Shown one piece after another: positions 35,905-46,636 of a DNA stretch of 64,000 bases. The notes under the pieces are model-generated. The model searched no databases. It was not told where the DNA came from and was given only the letters and a program-made list of their open reading frames with translations. The stretch is taken from positions 105,615,116 to 105,679,115 of the forward strand of contig JAUMIR010000005.1 of NCBI GenBank assembly GCA_030847615.1, read 5' to 3'. The stretch comes from Gambelia wislizenii (lineage: Eukaryota > Chordata > Lepidosauria > Squamata > Crotaphytidae). How positions within the stretch are numbered: position 1 is the first letter of the stretch; each line of letters begins with the position of its first letter. The translations under genes were made by a program, and so were the position numbers.

Positions 35905-36141
35905 CAGCTGTCCCTCCGTATCCACGGATTTGGTATCCACAGATTTAAGTATTCACGGCTTGAAAATATTCTTTAAAAAATAATAATCCAAAAAGCAAAC
36001 CTTGATTTTGCCATCTTATATAAGGGACAACATTTTCCTATGCCATTGCATATAATGGGACTTGAGTATTCACGGATTTTGGTATCCACGGTGGGGGGGG
36101 GGTCCTGGAAGCAGACCCCAGCAGATACCCAGGGCCCACTG
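35905..36141. mobile_element. Tigger-like MITE, second copy
   Basis: 237 bp flanked by TA (35903-35904, 36142-36143), with inverted ends CAGCTGTCCCTCCGTATCC and the complement of CAGATACCCAGGGCCCACTG. Repeated GTATCCACGG-type motifs lie just inside both ends. This is the MER2/Tigger-like end sequence of Tc1/mariner. Confidence 0.75.
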
Positions 36142-36500
36142 TACATGCATTCTGTGTGTTGTGAAACTCTGAATTATGAGGAGCGCTACCATCCACAAAG
36201 CCAATGGTTTAATAAAGCCATTAACACATTTGGGGGCCATAGGATCCTTAATTGTTTTTGCTGCAACAGACCTTCTGGAAAAAAAATGAATTTATATGCG
36301 TGAAAGTTAGGGATATCTGGCCTACATGGAGCATAAGTGTTCCACCTTTACTTCACAAGCCCAAGAATAATTGGTTCATTTCCTTTCCCCCCCATGTATT
36401 ATAATTCTTATGAGAAACATTAGCTACTTGTCATGATACAAATGATGTGACTTGAAGCAATAAACATCCTAAAATTATATAAAATGTCCAGTACATTATA

Positions 36501-36547
36501 TATATAATATAATATAATATAATATAATATAATATAATATAATATAA
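36501..36547. repeat. (TATAA)n microsatellite
   Basis: About nine ATAAT/TATAA units lie 15 bp before the left end of DIRS A. They probably mark the AT-rich target into which A integrated, since an (AT)n run follows its right end. Confidence 0.85.
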
Positions 36548-36823
36548 ATATGTATATGTATGGACAGGTTGCTTACCTGTAACCATAGATTTTCAAGTGG
36601 TCTTCTGTGAATTCACACAGCTGGGTTATTCCTGTGCCTGCGCAGAGCACTCAGAACCTTCTGGAATAGTTGTATAACTGATTTTTGGCAGTAGCGCCAC
36701 CTACCCTAACGGTCCCTCTGAGGCAATACTGCTTATTCCCCTCAGTTCTGTATAGGACGCTGCAATTAGCAGCATCAGGAACTTTAAGCATAAAGCAGAA
36801 CATAGAGAGGAGGATGAGCAGGT

Positions 36824-36920
36824 CTGTGTGAATTCACAGAAGACCACCTGAAGATCTATGGTTACAGGTAAGCAACCTGTCCATCTCCTTCATGGTCTCT
36901 GTGAATCCACACAGCTGGGT
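36824..36920. repeat. DIRS A internal complementary region
   Basis: The first part (36824-36882) is the near-perfect complement of the left end (36562-36620). The second part (36883-36920) is the complement of the right end (about 42833-42870). The region thus encodes the joined ends of a circular intermediate. Confidence 0.85.
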
Positions 36921-37081
36921 AGACTAGCAAGCTTTACCTCTAGGAGGAGGGTATGTCATGCAAAGCACGCAAGAAGAGGTTAAGGTATACAAGTAAAGTC
37001 AACGTTTATTAACAACAGCATTGAAAAGCAAGAACGATGGCATGAACTAAGTACTCACAAAACAATGTAGAGGCAACTAGT

Positions 37082-38090
37082 TCAGTAAATAGTGGAGAGA
37101 AGTACAGCTCTCCTGAAGGCAGCATCACTCCTTGACCTATTGTCCAACCTGTAGCAGAAGAGAAACATCAAGGGAGAGTCCCAAGTTGCTGCCTGACAAA
37201 CAGCATCCAAAGGAACCCCAGAGAGGAAGGCAGTGGATGCAGCTACTGCCCTAGTAGAGTGGGCTTGAACCCGGGAAAGTAGTGACTTCTGAGCCAATTT
37301 GTAGGCCAAGGTGATGGTCAAAACCACCCACTTGCACAGGCACTGTGGAGAAATCAGAGTGCCTAACTTAGAGGCCGCATAGGCGACAAACCGTCTGCGA
37401 GACTTTCAGAACGGAGCAGTCCATTGAGTGTGTAATGCGAGAGCTCACCGAATGTCCAGGGAGTGGAGAGCTCACTCAAATTCATCCGTCAGGTTCTGCA
37501 TCAGGGTAGGCAGAATGATGGGCTGGTTCAGATGGAAAATGGAGATAACCTTAGGCAGAAACGACATGTCCGGCCTAAGGACTACCTTGTGCTTGTACCA
37601 GGTACGGAGGATGAGAACACAGAGCACAGAGTTTGCCAGCACGCCTGGCCAAAGTGATAGCCACAAGGAAGGCAGTCTTCCAGGATAAGAGACGGAGGTC
37701 AGCAGTTGCCATCGGATCGAAGGGATGCTTCAAAAGCTGGGAGAGGACAGGTTTCAGGCTCCATGCTGGGGTGGGTTCAACCACTGGTGGATGGAGGTTC
37801 ATGTGGTCTCTGAGGAACTTCTTGACTAGAGGGTCTTGGAATGGAGAAGGCTGACCCATAGCCTGAAACTCAACAGATATGGCGGCAAGGTAACATTTCA
37901 AAGAGATGGAAAGTCCAAAGTCCAACAAATGTAACAGGAACTGGAGGACCGTATTCACTGAAGAAGTGGAGATGTATAGATTCCGTTCAGTCAGAAAAGT
38001 CTTAAATCGCCTCCACTTCTAGTGATAGGAGCACTTAGTGGACAGCTGACAAGATGCATCAATGACTGCCTGGATGTCAGGAGGCAAGTT
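37082..38090 (-). pseudogene. DIRS A tyrosine recombinase, broken
   Basis: The C-terminal stretch (37327-37082) keeps the AHSTRAVAASTAFLSGV His-x-x-Arg block and the Tyr in FCYRLDNRSRS, but CRAA reads CQAA. Upstream, 37958-37575 has FLLHLLDFGLSISLKCYLAA, PVVEPTPAWSLKPVLSQLL and ITLARRAGKLCAL, where the SEL after the catalytic Arg has become GKL. Frames shift between the pieces (near 37330 and 37590). Confidence 0.85.
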
Positions 38091-38099
38091 AGATGATGG

Positions 38100-39967
38100 G
38101 TTCATGGGCAGATCCTCCATGCTGTCAGTCTCAGAGTGTGGAGATCTGGGTGTCGAACCCTGCTGTCCTGGACAGTTAACAGATCCAACCGGGAAGGCAG
38201 ATGCAAGAATCGGTGTCTGGTCAGTTGAAGAAGGGGCCCGAACCAAGGTTGCCGAGGCCACCATGGAGTGATGAGGATGGTGTTCAACCTGTCCCGATGC
38301 AGCTGGGCTACCACCCTCGTCAGTAGCAGGAACGGTGGAAACAGGTACAACAGAGGGCCGTTTCACTGGAATAGGAACGCATCTCCCATCGAGCCCCGTG
38401 CATGGGTCTGAGAGCAAAACTGCTGCCACTGCTTGTTGGCTGCTGAGGCGAAGAGGTTGACTTTCGGGGTCCCCCATAGTTGGAACAGAGACCGGACCTC
38501 GGAACGGTGTAGCATTTGTTCGTGAGCAGCTCAGTCCATCGGCAAGAGTATTCTCCTCCCCGGGAGATGAATGGACTGGAGGAGGATGTTCCTCTGTATG
38601 CACCAGTTTCAAATGTCAGTCTTGGTTGAAAGTAGCATGGAGGACCTTGTCCCACCCTGCTTGTTCAGGTAGTACATTACTGAGGTATTGTCACTCACAA
38701 ACAGGATGGTCTTCCCAGCCACCATGGACTCAAAGGACCTGAGCGCCTTCTGGACAGCCAGCAGCTCTAGGACAGTGATATGTAGGTGATGTTCCTCTGC
38801 AGACCATGTGCCCTGGACCACGAAGCAGTCGAGATGAGCTCTCCAGCCTAGCATGGATGCTTCGGTCGTGACGGAGACTTGCGTCTGTGGGGGCTCGAAA
38901 GGCAGATCGGCTAACACATTGGACAGATCCAGCCACCAATTCTCGGCACAGTTCTCGGCATGGTGAGAAGCTTGTGAGGAGTATTGAAGAGGGGGTCGAA
39001 GACTGAGAGAAACCACGAATGAAGAGGCCTGAAGCGGAGCCTGGTGAACAGAGTAACCACTACCGTCAAAGCCATATGCCCAAGCAGAACTTGAATGGAA
39101 TGGTCAGACACCCAACGAGAACAACAGCAGTTGTAAATCAGCGTTTAGAGAGTGTCGAAGCAGGCCTCTGGGAGGTAGGCAGTGGCAGTCATCGAATCCA
39201 AGCAAGCACCGACGAACTGGACAGACTGGGACAGACAGGTGCGACTTCTCCCAGTACACCACCAGGCCAAGCAAGTCCAGTAGATGCAAAGTCAGACTGA
39301 TGTCCTCGAGGAGCCGGGAACGGGACTCCGCTACCAGGAGTCAGTTGTCGATGTACGGGAAGATGACCACCCCTTGTCGAAGGAACACCGCTGCCACTGC
39401 TATGCATTTTGTGAAGACCCTGGGGGCTGTCGCCAATCTGAAGGGGAGAACACAAAACTGGAAAGAATCCTCAGCAATCTAGAAGGCCATTAACCGTCTG
39501 CGGTACGGGTGGATTCCCACATGAAAGTACACGTCCTTCAGATTGACAGAGGCAAACCAGTCCTCCCATTGAAGAAGGGGAAAGATGGATGACAGCATGA
39601 CCATCCGGAACTTCTTTGGGAGGATGTACTCATGCACTCCTCCGAGGTCGAGGACTGGCCTGAGGCATCTGTCCTTCTTGGTTATGAAGAAGTACCTCAA
39701 GAAGAAGCAGAGATGGCGCTGGTCTGGGTCCACTGGCTTGATGGCCCCTTTCTGGAGCAACATCTGCACCTCCTCGAGGAGGGGAAGGGATGGGGAAGTG
39801 GTTTGAATCTGACCTGTCAGAGGGTACTCTTCGAACTCAATCCAGTAGCCATCTCTGATGATCCGGAGCACCCAGTGATCCAATGTTATGGAGGACCAGG
39901 CTTCCTGGTATTGAGCAAGACAATCCCCGAATAGCACCATCTGGGGAGAGAAGGAGAAAAAGGGCAA
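38100..39967 (-). pseudogene. DIRS A reverse transcriptase-RNase H, broken
   Basis: The start at 39967-39479 reads DHWVLRIIRDGYWIEF, MLLQKGAIKPVDP, RPVLDLGGVHEYI and WFASVNLKDVYFHVGIHP. The catalytic first Asp (IDLKD) is VNLKD here. Further on the palm motif reads FPYIDN followed by a stop (near 39350). RNase H pieces at 39016-38609 keep TEASMLGWRAHLD, LELLAVQKAL, FVSDNTSVMYYLNKQGG, and then EENTLADGLS. Two of the four acidic sites are altered or shifted out of frame. Confidence 0.88.
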
Positions 39968-40016
39968 TCAAAACCTGCGTTTCCATTGGTCTTTGAAGTG
40001 CTGCTTGGGTGTAGAC

Positions 40017-42371
40017 CTATAGTGGGATGTAGTAGCTTGGGACCTCACAGATGAGGCGGACAATGACTGCGAAGGGAATCAGGCCGACGTGAAGATTGGG
40101 GGTTGTAACCTCTCCGATATTGATAAGGGTGTTGGGAACCCTGCCACCCAGACCAACTCCTATATCAAAAGGAGGACGCGGGCATACCATATGTAAGGAT
40201 TGTACTCCGCAGCTTCTACATGAACTCAAGCTTTTTGTCCGTTGACTGATTAAAAAGTCCGGAGTGGTCAAAAGGCATGTCCTCTATAGTCGCCCATGCT
40301 TGGGGATCAAGACCTGAGGACTGCAGCCATGCATGGTGATGAAGAAACAAGTATCCAGCCACTGACTTAGCAGCACAGTCTGCCACATGCCGTGCTGAAT
40401 TCATTTGTTGGCCTGCCAGAAGCTGTGCTTTGGCTTGGCTGGCATAGGCTACTCTCCTCTGCTCCTCCGGAAGGTCTTGGAGAAGGAAGTCATTCTTTCT
40501 CACAGGACCTGCTGGTAGGCCCCCAATACAAGCAGAGTAGTTGAAAGTTCTGAAACTTAAGGCAGCTGAAGAGTACAGTTTCTTCCCAATTATGTCCAGC
40601 TTGTGGCCTTCAGGATCAGCAGGAGTGGCTTGAGATCGATGCTGATGTCTGTGTTGAGAAGCTTCAACAACCTCAGAGTTAGGGCTTGGGTGTTCCTGGA
40701 GCCAGCAATGTCCTTTCCTGTAACCCGATAAAGACGATCAATCCACTTTGAGGTGGAAGGCAGTGAAGACGGATTCCTCCAAGAACCCTGGGTGAGCTTA
40801 GGGAGGGATGGGAGTACCGGGATGTTTGCCACCGGAGGAGCCTTAGCAGCTGCTCCTACGGTAGATCGGGTCTACCGCGTCAGACTCTTTCTCCTGGACC
40901 TTGAGGTCCAGAGCATGGGCCATTCAGACCATTTGTTCAGAGAAGGCCAAAATATCATAAGTTAGAGATGAAGAGTCCTCGTCAAGAAGGTCAGGTGGAG
41001 GCAAGGGAACCATTGGTACATAAGGAGAAGGAAAATGGTCGGAGGAGGAGGAAGAGGATGATGACCTCAAGTTGCTCCGGGACCGACGATGCAAGGAGGT
41101 AGTACGACACGGTGGAGGCAGAGGAACGTCTAATGGTACTGGTGGCAGAGGACAGATTGGAGGCGTCTGGTGGCCATCTCCATCATCTCAATCCCTAGGG
41201 GATGCACGTGGCAGTGTGACTTGGCTCCCCATGTCCTTTGTGGAGGGCTTCCTGGAAGACAGTTGCACGCAATGTGCAGAAGATGGATCCAGTAGGTGAT
41301 AAGAAAGCCAAGGAGAGGAACAATAGCAGACTCGCTCCTCGGATTCAGTAAATACAAATTCTCTCCTCTGCTCATAGGTGGGAGCATGAGTGAAGATGGA
41401 AAATCCATGAAGGAGGTACACACCATGTCAAACGTCTTGTACGGACGAAGAGTTCAAGTCCACGCATTGATGGGTAGGTGGAGGTCACATAGCGGGCGAT
41501 CCAGATAGAGACTGGGAATACTCCATGAGAGGCTGCTTCAATGACTCCTCCCGAGTCATACCTCCGATGAGAAGTTCTTCTCTTGAGACTATCAGCGAAG
41601 GACAGCAGACCTGCCTGAGAGGAGAGGAGACAATTTCACCTTCCGACAACTGGACCGTCTCCACGTTGACCAGTTCTACCAAGGGAGTTGGAGTTGGTTC
41701 CCATTCCAGAGTTGGTTCTCACTCTGGAGTTGGAACATGGGCTGAAATTGGGACATGAGTCACCGGGACAGCCACAGATGTCAATGGCCAAGGATACGAA
41801 TGCCTGGTCTTCTTCTCTTTCTTTTGCTTCTCCACATGCCTGGAGGAGGCAGAAGAATCACGGTCCCAGCTAGAACTGGAGGGTTTAGCAGTATCACGGC
41901 CATGCTCCGAATCTGAAGACTTGAGAGTATCCCAGATCTGCACTGAAGCCGAAGAATGGGATGTCTCATGGCCATGATCCTGAGCCAATGGGTCAGAAGT
42001 CCACAGTCCCGTCTCGATCCGGACTGCCTGGTAGCCTTGGTGTCGGAGGCAGACATCATATGGCGCTGACCAGACGGGCTCACAGAGTGGGTTCTGTGTC
42101 TTTTAGTAGGACTCATCGAACCCAAACAGCCCCTCTTACGGGTCGAAGTTGATTTGGCTGCTGAAGCAGTAGATGACTTAGGCGCCACTGAAACCAATGC
42201 TGAAGGTGCCATTTGAGGCACCAAAGCTCTCTCATATAAAAATGACCTGAGGCGTGACATACAGTGTTTTTGGGCATGCGGGGTGAAGGCCTTACAATGC
42301 TGGCAGGCATTAACATTATAGGCCTCACCCAGACAGATGAGGCATTTTCTGTGCCCATTGGAATAGGGCAA
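40017..42371 (-). pseudogene. DIRS A gag, broken
   Basis: The N-terminus at 42371 reads CLICLGEAYNVNACQHCKAF, TPHAQKHCMSRLRSFLYERA (zinc-like). The C-terminal block at 40503-40216 reads MNSARHVADCAAKSVAGY, HAWLQSSGL and TIEDMPFDHSGLF. The middle (41500-40590) is shifted several times. It is homologous to gag of copy B along its full length. Confidence 0.85.
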
Positions 42372-42659
42372 CTTAGCCTAGCAGACAGTGTAGCGCTTGA
42401 ACACAGCTAATTTACAGGCCATTTTTCCAGAAACCAGGGTCAACAATCCAAGGCCGTTTACCAGAGCAGACCAACGGAGTCAAGGGACTGAGCGGAGAGT
42501 AGCCAGAGACAGTCCAAGGTCATTAAAGAAAAAAATCACAGAGTAGCAAGTCCAAATTGAGAGAAAACATGAAGTCAAGCAGTCCAAGGTCAAGGAATGG
42601 AGATATCTACTGTAGTCAAAACCAAAAACCAAGTCAAAACCGGAAACTGAAAGAGAAAG

Positions 42660-42868
42660 CAATCTGAGCAGGAGCGAAGGTTCCTAGCGTGCTGCTAACA
42701 CGGTGGATGAAAAGGAATTGAGGGGAATAAGTGGTATCACCTCAGAGGGACCGTTAGGGTGGGCGGAGCTGCAGCCAAAAATCAGTTATATATTCTAGAA
42801 GCTTCCGAATGCTCTGCGCAGGCACAGGAATAACCCAGCTGTGTGGATTCACAGAGACCACGAAGAAG

Positions 42869-42870
<2 letters not shown>
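42660..42870. repeat. DIRS A right inverted terminal repeat
   Basis: The segment from GGACCGTTAGGGTGGGCGGA through GCTCTGCGCAGGCACAGGAA is the reverse complement of the left-end block 36610-36760 with scattered differences. It ends CGAAGAAGAT at 42870, followed by (AT)n. Confidence 0.88.

Positions 42871-42895
<25 letters not shown>
42869..42895. repeat. (AT)n microsatellite
   Basis: An AT dinucleotide run directly joins the right end of DIRS A. Confidence 0.9.
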
Positions 42896-42899
<4 letters not shown>

Positions 42900-42952
42900 C
42901 TGCATGTAAAGTAATGACGCACTACTTTAAAATAACAGAACTAGATACTTAC

Positions 42953-43067
42953 TGCTCTCTCCAAGAACATAAAACCATGCCCGATTATTCATGCCCACAG
43001 CCAAGTGATAATGGCCCACAGCAACAAAGCTAGGCTCAACTTCCACAGAAACTGTAATTGGTAGCTC
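42953..43067 (-). CDS. WDR19: WDR19 exon (second propeller)
   Basis: This 115-bp exon encodes [38 protein letters not shown], ending one base into a Ser codon. The donor is GTAAGT (acttac at 42947-42952 on plus). DIRS copy A ends only 82 bp downstream of this donor in the transcribed direction, followed by an AT dinucleotide run. Confidence 0.96.
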
Positions 43068-43160
43068 CTGCAAAGACAAACAGCATTTCTTTAGCTGAGA
43101 ACTCTTGGCAGTCAATCATAATATTATGTCTATGTTAGATCTGAAAATGAAGTACCATAC

Positions 43161-43333
43161 ACTTTCAATGTGATTAGCTACAGTAACCTCAAGAAGTGAG
43201 GTCAGGTATGCAATCCGTGTGCTGTAGGAGTCTCCAAGAATGGGAAGTTTTGTCAAGAAGACATGGATATATCCTCTTCTTGTAGACACTGCCAGCAATT
43301 GTCCATCATCTGTCCATGACAGCTGATCCAGAC
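43161..43333 (-). CDS. WDR19: WDR19 exon (second propeller)
   Basis: This 173-bp exon encodes [20 protein letters not shown], then [13 protein letters not shown], and ends in VANHIES. It has an AG acceptor at 43334-43335 and a GTATGG donor at 43160. Two donors were possible near the end; only the one after AGT keeps the frame into the following ELPITVSV. It is separated from the previous exon by an 11.5-kb intron holding DIRS copies H and B, and from the next by only 93 bp. Confidence 0.96.
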
Positions 43334-43558
43334 CTAAAAATATCAACAGTATTTTGTTTTTTAAAAAAACTTTTCTCTTAGAAAACCAAAAAGCAATAAA
43401 GATTTTACAAAGTAATCATTTCAAGTCTTCAGAACAAAAGTTGGTTACTGCAAACCTCAGTATCTGACAGGGTAACCTATCTGTATGAGCAGAATACTAT
43501 TTGTAATATTGAACTCATGCATTTTTAGCCACACCCAAGTCTTGATTTACAATTACTA

Positions 43559-44383
43559 TGTATACTCGTGTATAAATCAACTTAATATATAAAGTCAAGG
43601 GCAGTTTGGGAGGCCAAAATTATGGATTTTGCTATGGCCCATGGATAAGTTGAGGGTAAAATTTAGGGGTATCTAACAAACAAATCTTTTCCTCTCCTTT
43701 TAAAAATGCACAGAAGGAACATACTTAAGAAAAGCCAAAGAGGAGAGGATCTGTTTATTTGAGGGATTACAATGGGGGTGGGTGGGTTTAAATTGCACTG
43801 CTGATCTTAAAATGTCTACATCTATACAAATGTCGGTAGAGAAAGGAATATAAATGAGGAAAAAGAATGAGAATGCAGCCTGGAAAAAAAGCAGGTGGGG
43901 GGAAAGCAAGGAAAGCAACCTGCATGTATTAGGAACCCAGTGTGAAAGCAGTGACAAGAGGCAGAAGCAAGAAACCCCTTTTAGAGTGGTGGGGTGTGGA
44001 AGCAGCCTTGCCAAAATTAGAGAAAGAAAGGCAGCCCTCCCTCCTTCCTCACCTTCTTTTTCGGCCTGAGTGGCATTCAGCAGCAAGGTGGGGGAGCCCC
44101 AAGAATGTGGCACACCCGCCATTTTGGGTGCTTGAGGTGGAGCGGAGTGGCGGCAGCCATTTTTTATAGGGGCTTTCTGTATAAGCGTCTCTGCAAGAAA
44201 GATTGTCAAGCCTCACAAGATTTCCACATCCTGCCATGCCAAAAAGGGAATTCTCACCTCTGCCTCTTGTTGCTGCCTTCGCATTGGGTGCCTATTCCTG
44301 CATTGGCCCATGTATAAGTCAACCCAGGATTCTGGGGTTGATTTTTTGTCCAAAATGTTTCAACTTATATATGAGTATATATG
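43559..44383. mobile_element. Nonautonomous DNA transposon, likely Tc1/mariner-like
   Basis: About 825 bp with inverted ends: TATACTCGTGTATAAATCAA on the left and, as reverse complement on the right, TATACTCATATATAAGTTGA. TA flanks on both sides fit a TA target. The interior carries CCCATGGATAAGTTGAGGGT and near the right end CCCATGTATAAGTCAACCC, a common reptilian repeat pattern. No transposase frame was seen. Confidence 0.55.
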
Positions 44384-44745
44384 GTACATAAAGAAAACTG
44401 TTGTATTAGCAAAAGGAACATTGGTCTTACCTATGAAATGTTTCTTTTCAGCAGTGGGGGGAGAAACATCCTGTCATGGGTTGCTCCTCCTCATCGCTCT
44501 GGTAGGCAGGGAGACTTCAAGGGAGCTACCACCAGGGGGAGCAACTCCCACAATAATTCAGTCCATGTTAAAGCCATGGAACAGAGAACAACTAACACAT
44601 CACTTCCAAGAGAAAATAAGTACAGTGGAGAGAGAATTCCAAGATAGCAAATTGAAAAACAATAAGAATATACTAATCACCCATATCAGTACCAAGGAAA
44701 AAACATCCCCTCAGTTCTAGGTGGGGAGAATGTTTCCACCTCCAC

Positions 44746-44830
44746 CACTGAAAAGAAACATCTCACAGGTAAAACCAATGTTCCTTTTTCCAGTGGAGGA
44801 GGAAACATCCTGTTATGGGATATACCAAAA
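44746..44830. repeat. DIRS H internal complementary region
   Basis: It reads CTGAAAAGAAACATCTCACAGG, then GTAAAACCAATG (complement of the left end), directly followed by a block ending AGGAAACATCCTGT (complement of the right end at about 53745-53775). Confidence 0.75.
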
Positions 44831-46101
44831 CTGAGGAATATTGCCTATGTAGGTACTATAGATTGAAGTACATGTCTTCAAAAGGAAGCCTCTGCAGATT
44901 TTAAGGTATCCAAGCAGTAGTGGCACACAAATGTAGAAGGAGAAGACTATGTTCCTTCCCTACATACGTCTAAGCATTTGTGACTAATGCTATGGAAGCT
45001 GCAGCATTAAGAGTGGAATGAGCAACAACCACCCTGAGCAGCAGCATCCCAGCCCTGGTGTAGCACATTGTAATACAGGCCCTTATCCATCTTGCCAAGG
45101 TGGAAGATGACAACATCTTGCCCATCAATGTCAGCTGGAAAGACACAGATGGTAAAATACTTAAAAGTGTTGAGTAAGTTTGATACAGATTTTAAGTGCA
45201 TGTACCAGGACTTCTCTAACTCCTTCTATGGATTAAGACAAAAAGAAGGCAATATGACTTCTTGCATCCTGTGAAATGCTGAATTTACTTAGGTATAAAA
45301 GTATGGTCCAGCTGTAACGCTACAGAATCTGATGGTTCCAATTAGAGCATCTGTAAATAGTCAGAAGCTTTATCAAGGTGGGAGCTCTCAGGAAGTGCCT
45401 AACATGCAGATGTGACAAAAGTTTCTTCAATTATCCAGAGGAACAACAGAATAAATTGCTGTGATTTGCCTTTTAAGTGTATTTGGTCAAAGGCCATTGT
45501 CCAATCCATCTTGCAAGAACAGCAACAAAGCGTTAACTGTTACTAACTAGAAATTCAAACCTTTCCTCTTACACCACCTCACAAAAGCTCTAAATGTGTA
45601 CTCATAAACTCATCTACTCCATTGCTGTCTTGAGTTAATGATTGTATCAACCAACCTTGGGGCAAGGTCATCCTTCAGTAACATGCTCTGTTCAATCTCC
45701 AAGTGTGGAGGTTGAACCATGCTGGATCCAGATAACAAACCTGGTCTTGCATCAGTAGGTCTTGCCTGATTGGTAATTTGAAGTGCCCCTGACATCACGC
45801 CAGAATCTCTGAAAACTTAGTCAATGAGGTGCCACCAATATCATGTCTGTCTTTTCTTAGTTTTCCTGGGCATTTGGAAATCATAGCCATTGGTGCAGTA
45901 TTGTATTGGGAGTCCCAGAGGCCACTCTACGTTCAGTGTCTCTTTTCTCCACTCCCTGGGACTAGAACCTTGAGAAGAATCTGCTCAACTTATTGTTGAC
46001 CAGAGAAGCAAACAGGTCTACCTGTGGCATTCTGAGCTGATCTGCACTCATTTGGAACACATCTGGATGAAATGCCATTCTGTCTGATCCACATCCTGGA
46101 A

Positions 46102-46320
46102 GGACAGGTTGCTTACCTGTAACCATAGATCTTCGAGTGGTCTTCTGTGAATTCACACAGTTGGGTTACTCCTGCGCCTGCGCAGAGCCTCGGAAACTTC
46201 TAGAATCGCTAGGCAGAATGTGCTTTGATACATTTTTGGCGGTAACTCCGCCCATCCTAACGGTCCCTTATAAGGGCTTCCCGCCTAAAATCCCCTCAGT
46301 TCCTTGAATGACGCCGCAAT
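46102..46320. repeat. DIRS B left inverted terminal repeat
   Basis: The first 59 bp (46102-46160) are perfectly complementary to 46389-46447. The part from about 46160 to 46320 (GGTTACTCCTGCGCCTGCGC through CCCCTCAGTTCCTT) is complementary to the right terminal repeat. Confidence 0.93.
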
Positions 46321-46388
46321 TTGCAGCATCAGGAACATGAAGCATGTTTATATGATGTAGTAGGACATAGAGGGGAGGATGGGCGGGT

Positions 46389-46483
46389 CTGTGTGAATTC
46401 ACAGAAGACCACTCGAAGATCTATGGTTACAGGTAAGCAACCTGTCCATCTTCTTCGTGGTCTCTGTGAATCACACAGTTGGG
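46389..46483. repeat. DIRS B internal complementary region
   Basis: 46389-46447 is the exact complement of the left end 46102-46160 (59 of 59), and 46448-46483 is the exact complement of the right end 52296-52331 (36 of 36). The two parts abut without a gap, so this region is a template of the joined ends, as expected for a circular DIRS intermediate. Confidence 0.95.
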
Positions 46484-46636
46484 TGTAGACTGGCAAGCTT
46501 CCATTCAGGAGGTGGGTATGTCCTACACCTATATACCATACACAACAACCATTTGAGAGTAAAATACTGAAAGCACATTATTAATTGAAATGAACAAAAC
46601 ATGTAACAGCAATGACTTGGCAACCGAGACACTCAC

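Larger units (their letters stand above)
36562..42870 (-). mobile_element. DIRS-type retrotransposon A (complete length, inactive)
   Basis: A 6,309-bp element with the plan of copy B: left terminal repeat 36562-36760, internal complementary region 36824-36920, recombinase, RT-RNase H, gag, and right terminal repeat about 42660-42870. It starts GGACAGGTTGC and ends CGAAGAAGAT, as in B. All genes carry frameshifts and stops, and CpG content is lower than in B, so it is older. It lies in the WDR19 sense direction and ends 82 bp from an exon donor. Confidence 0.93.
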
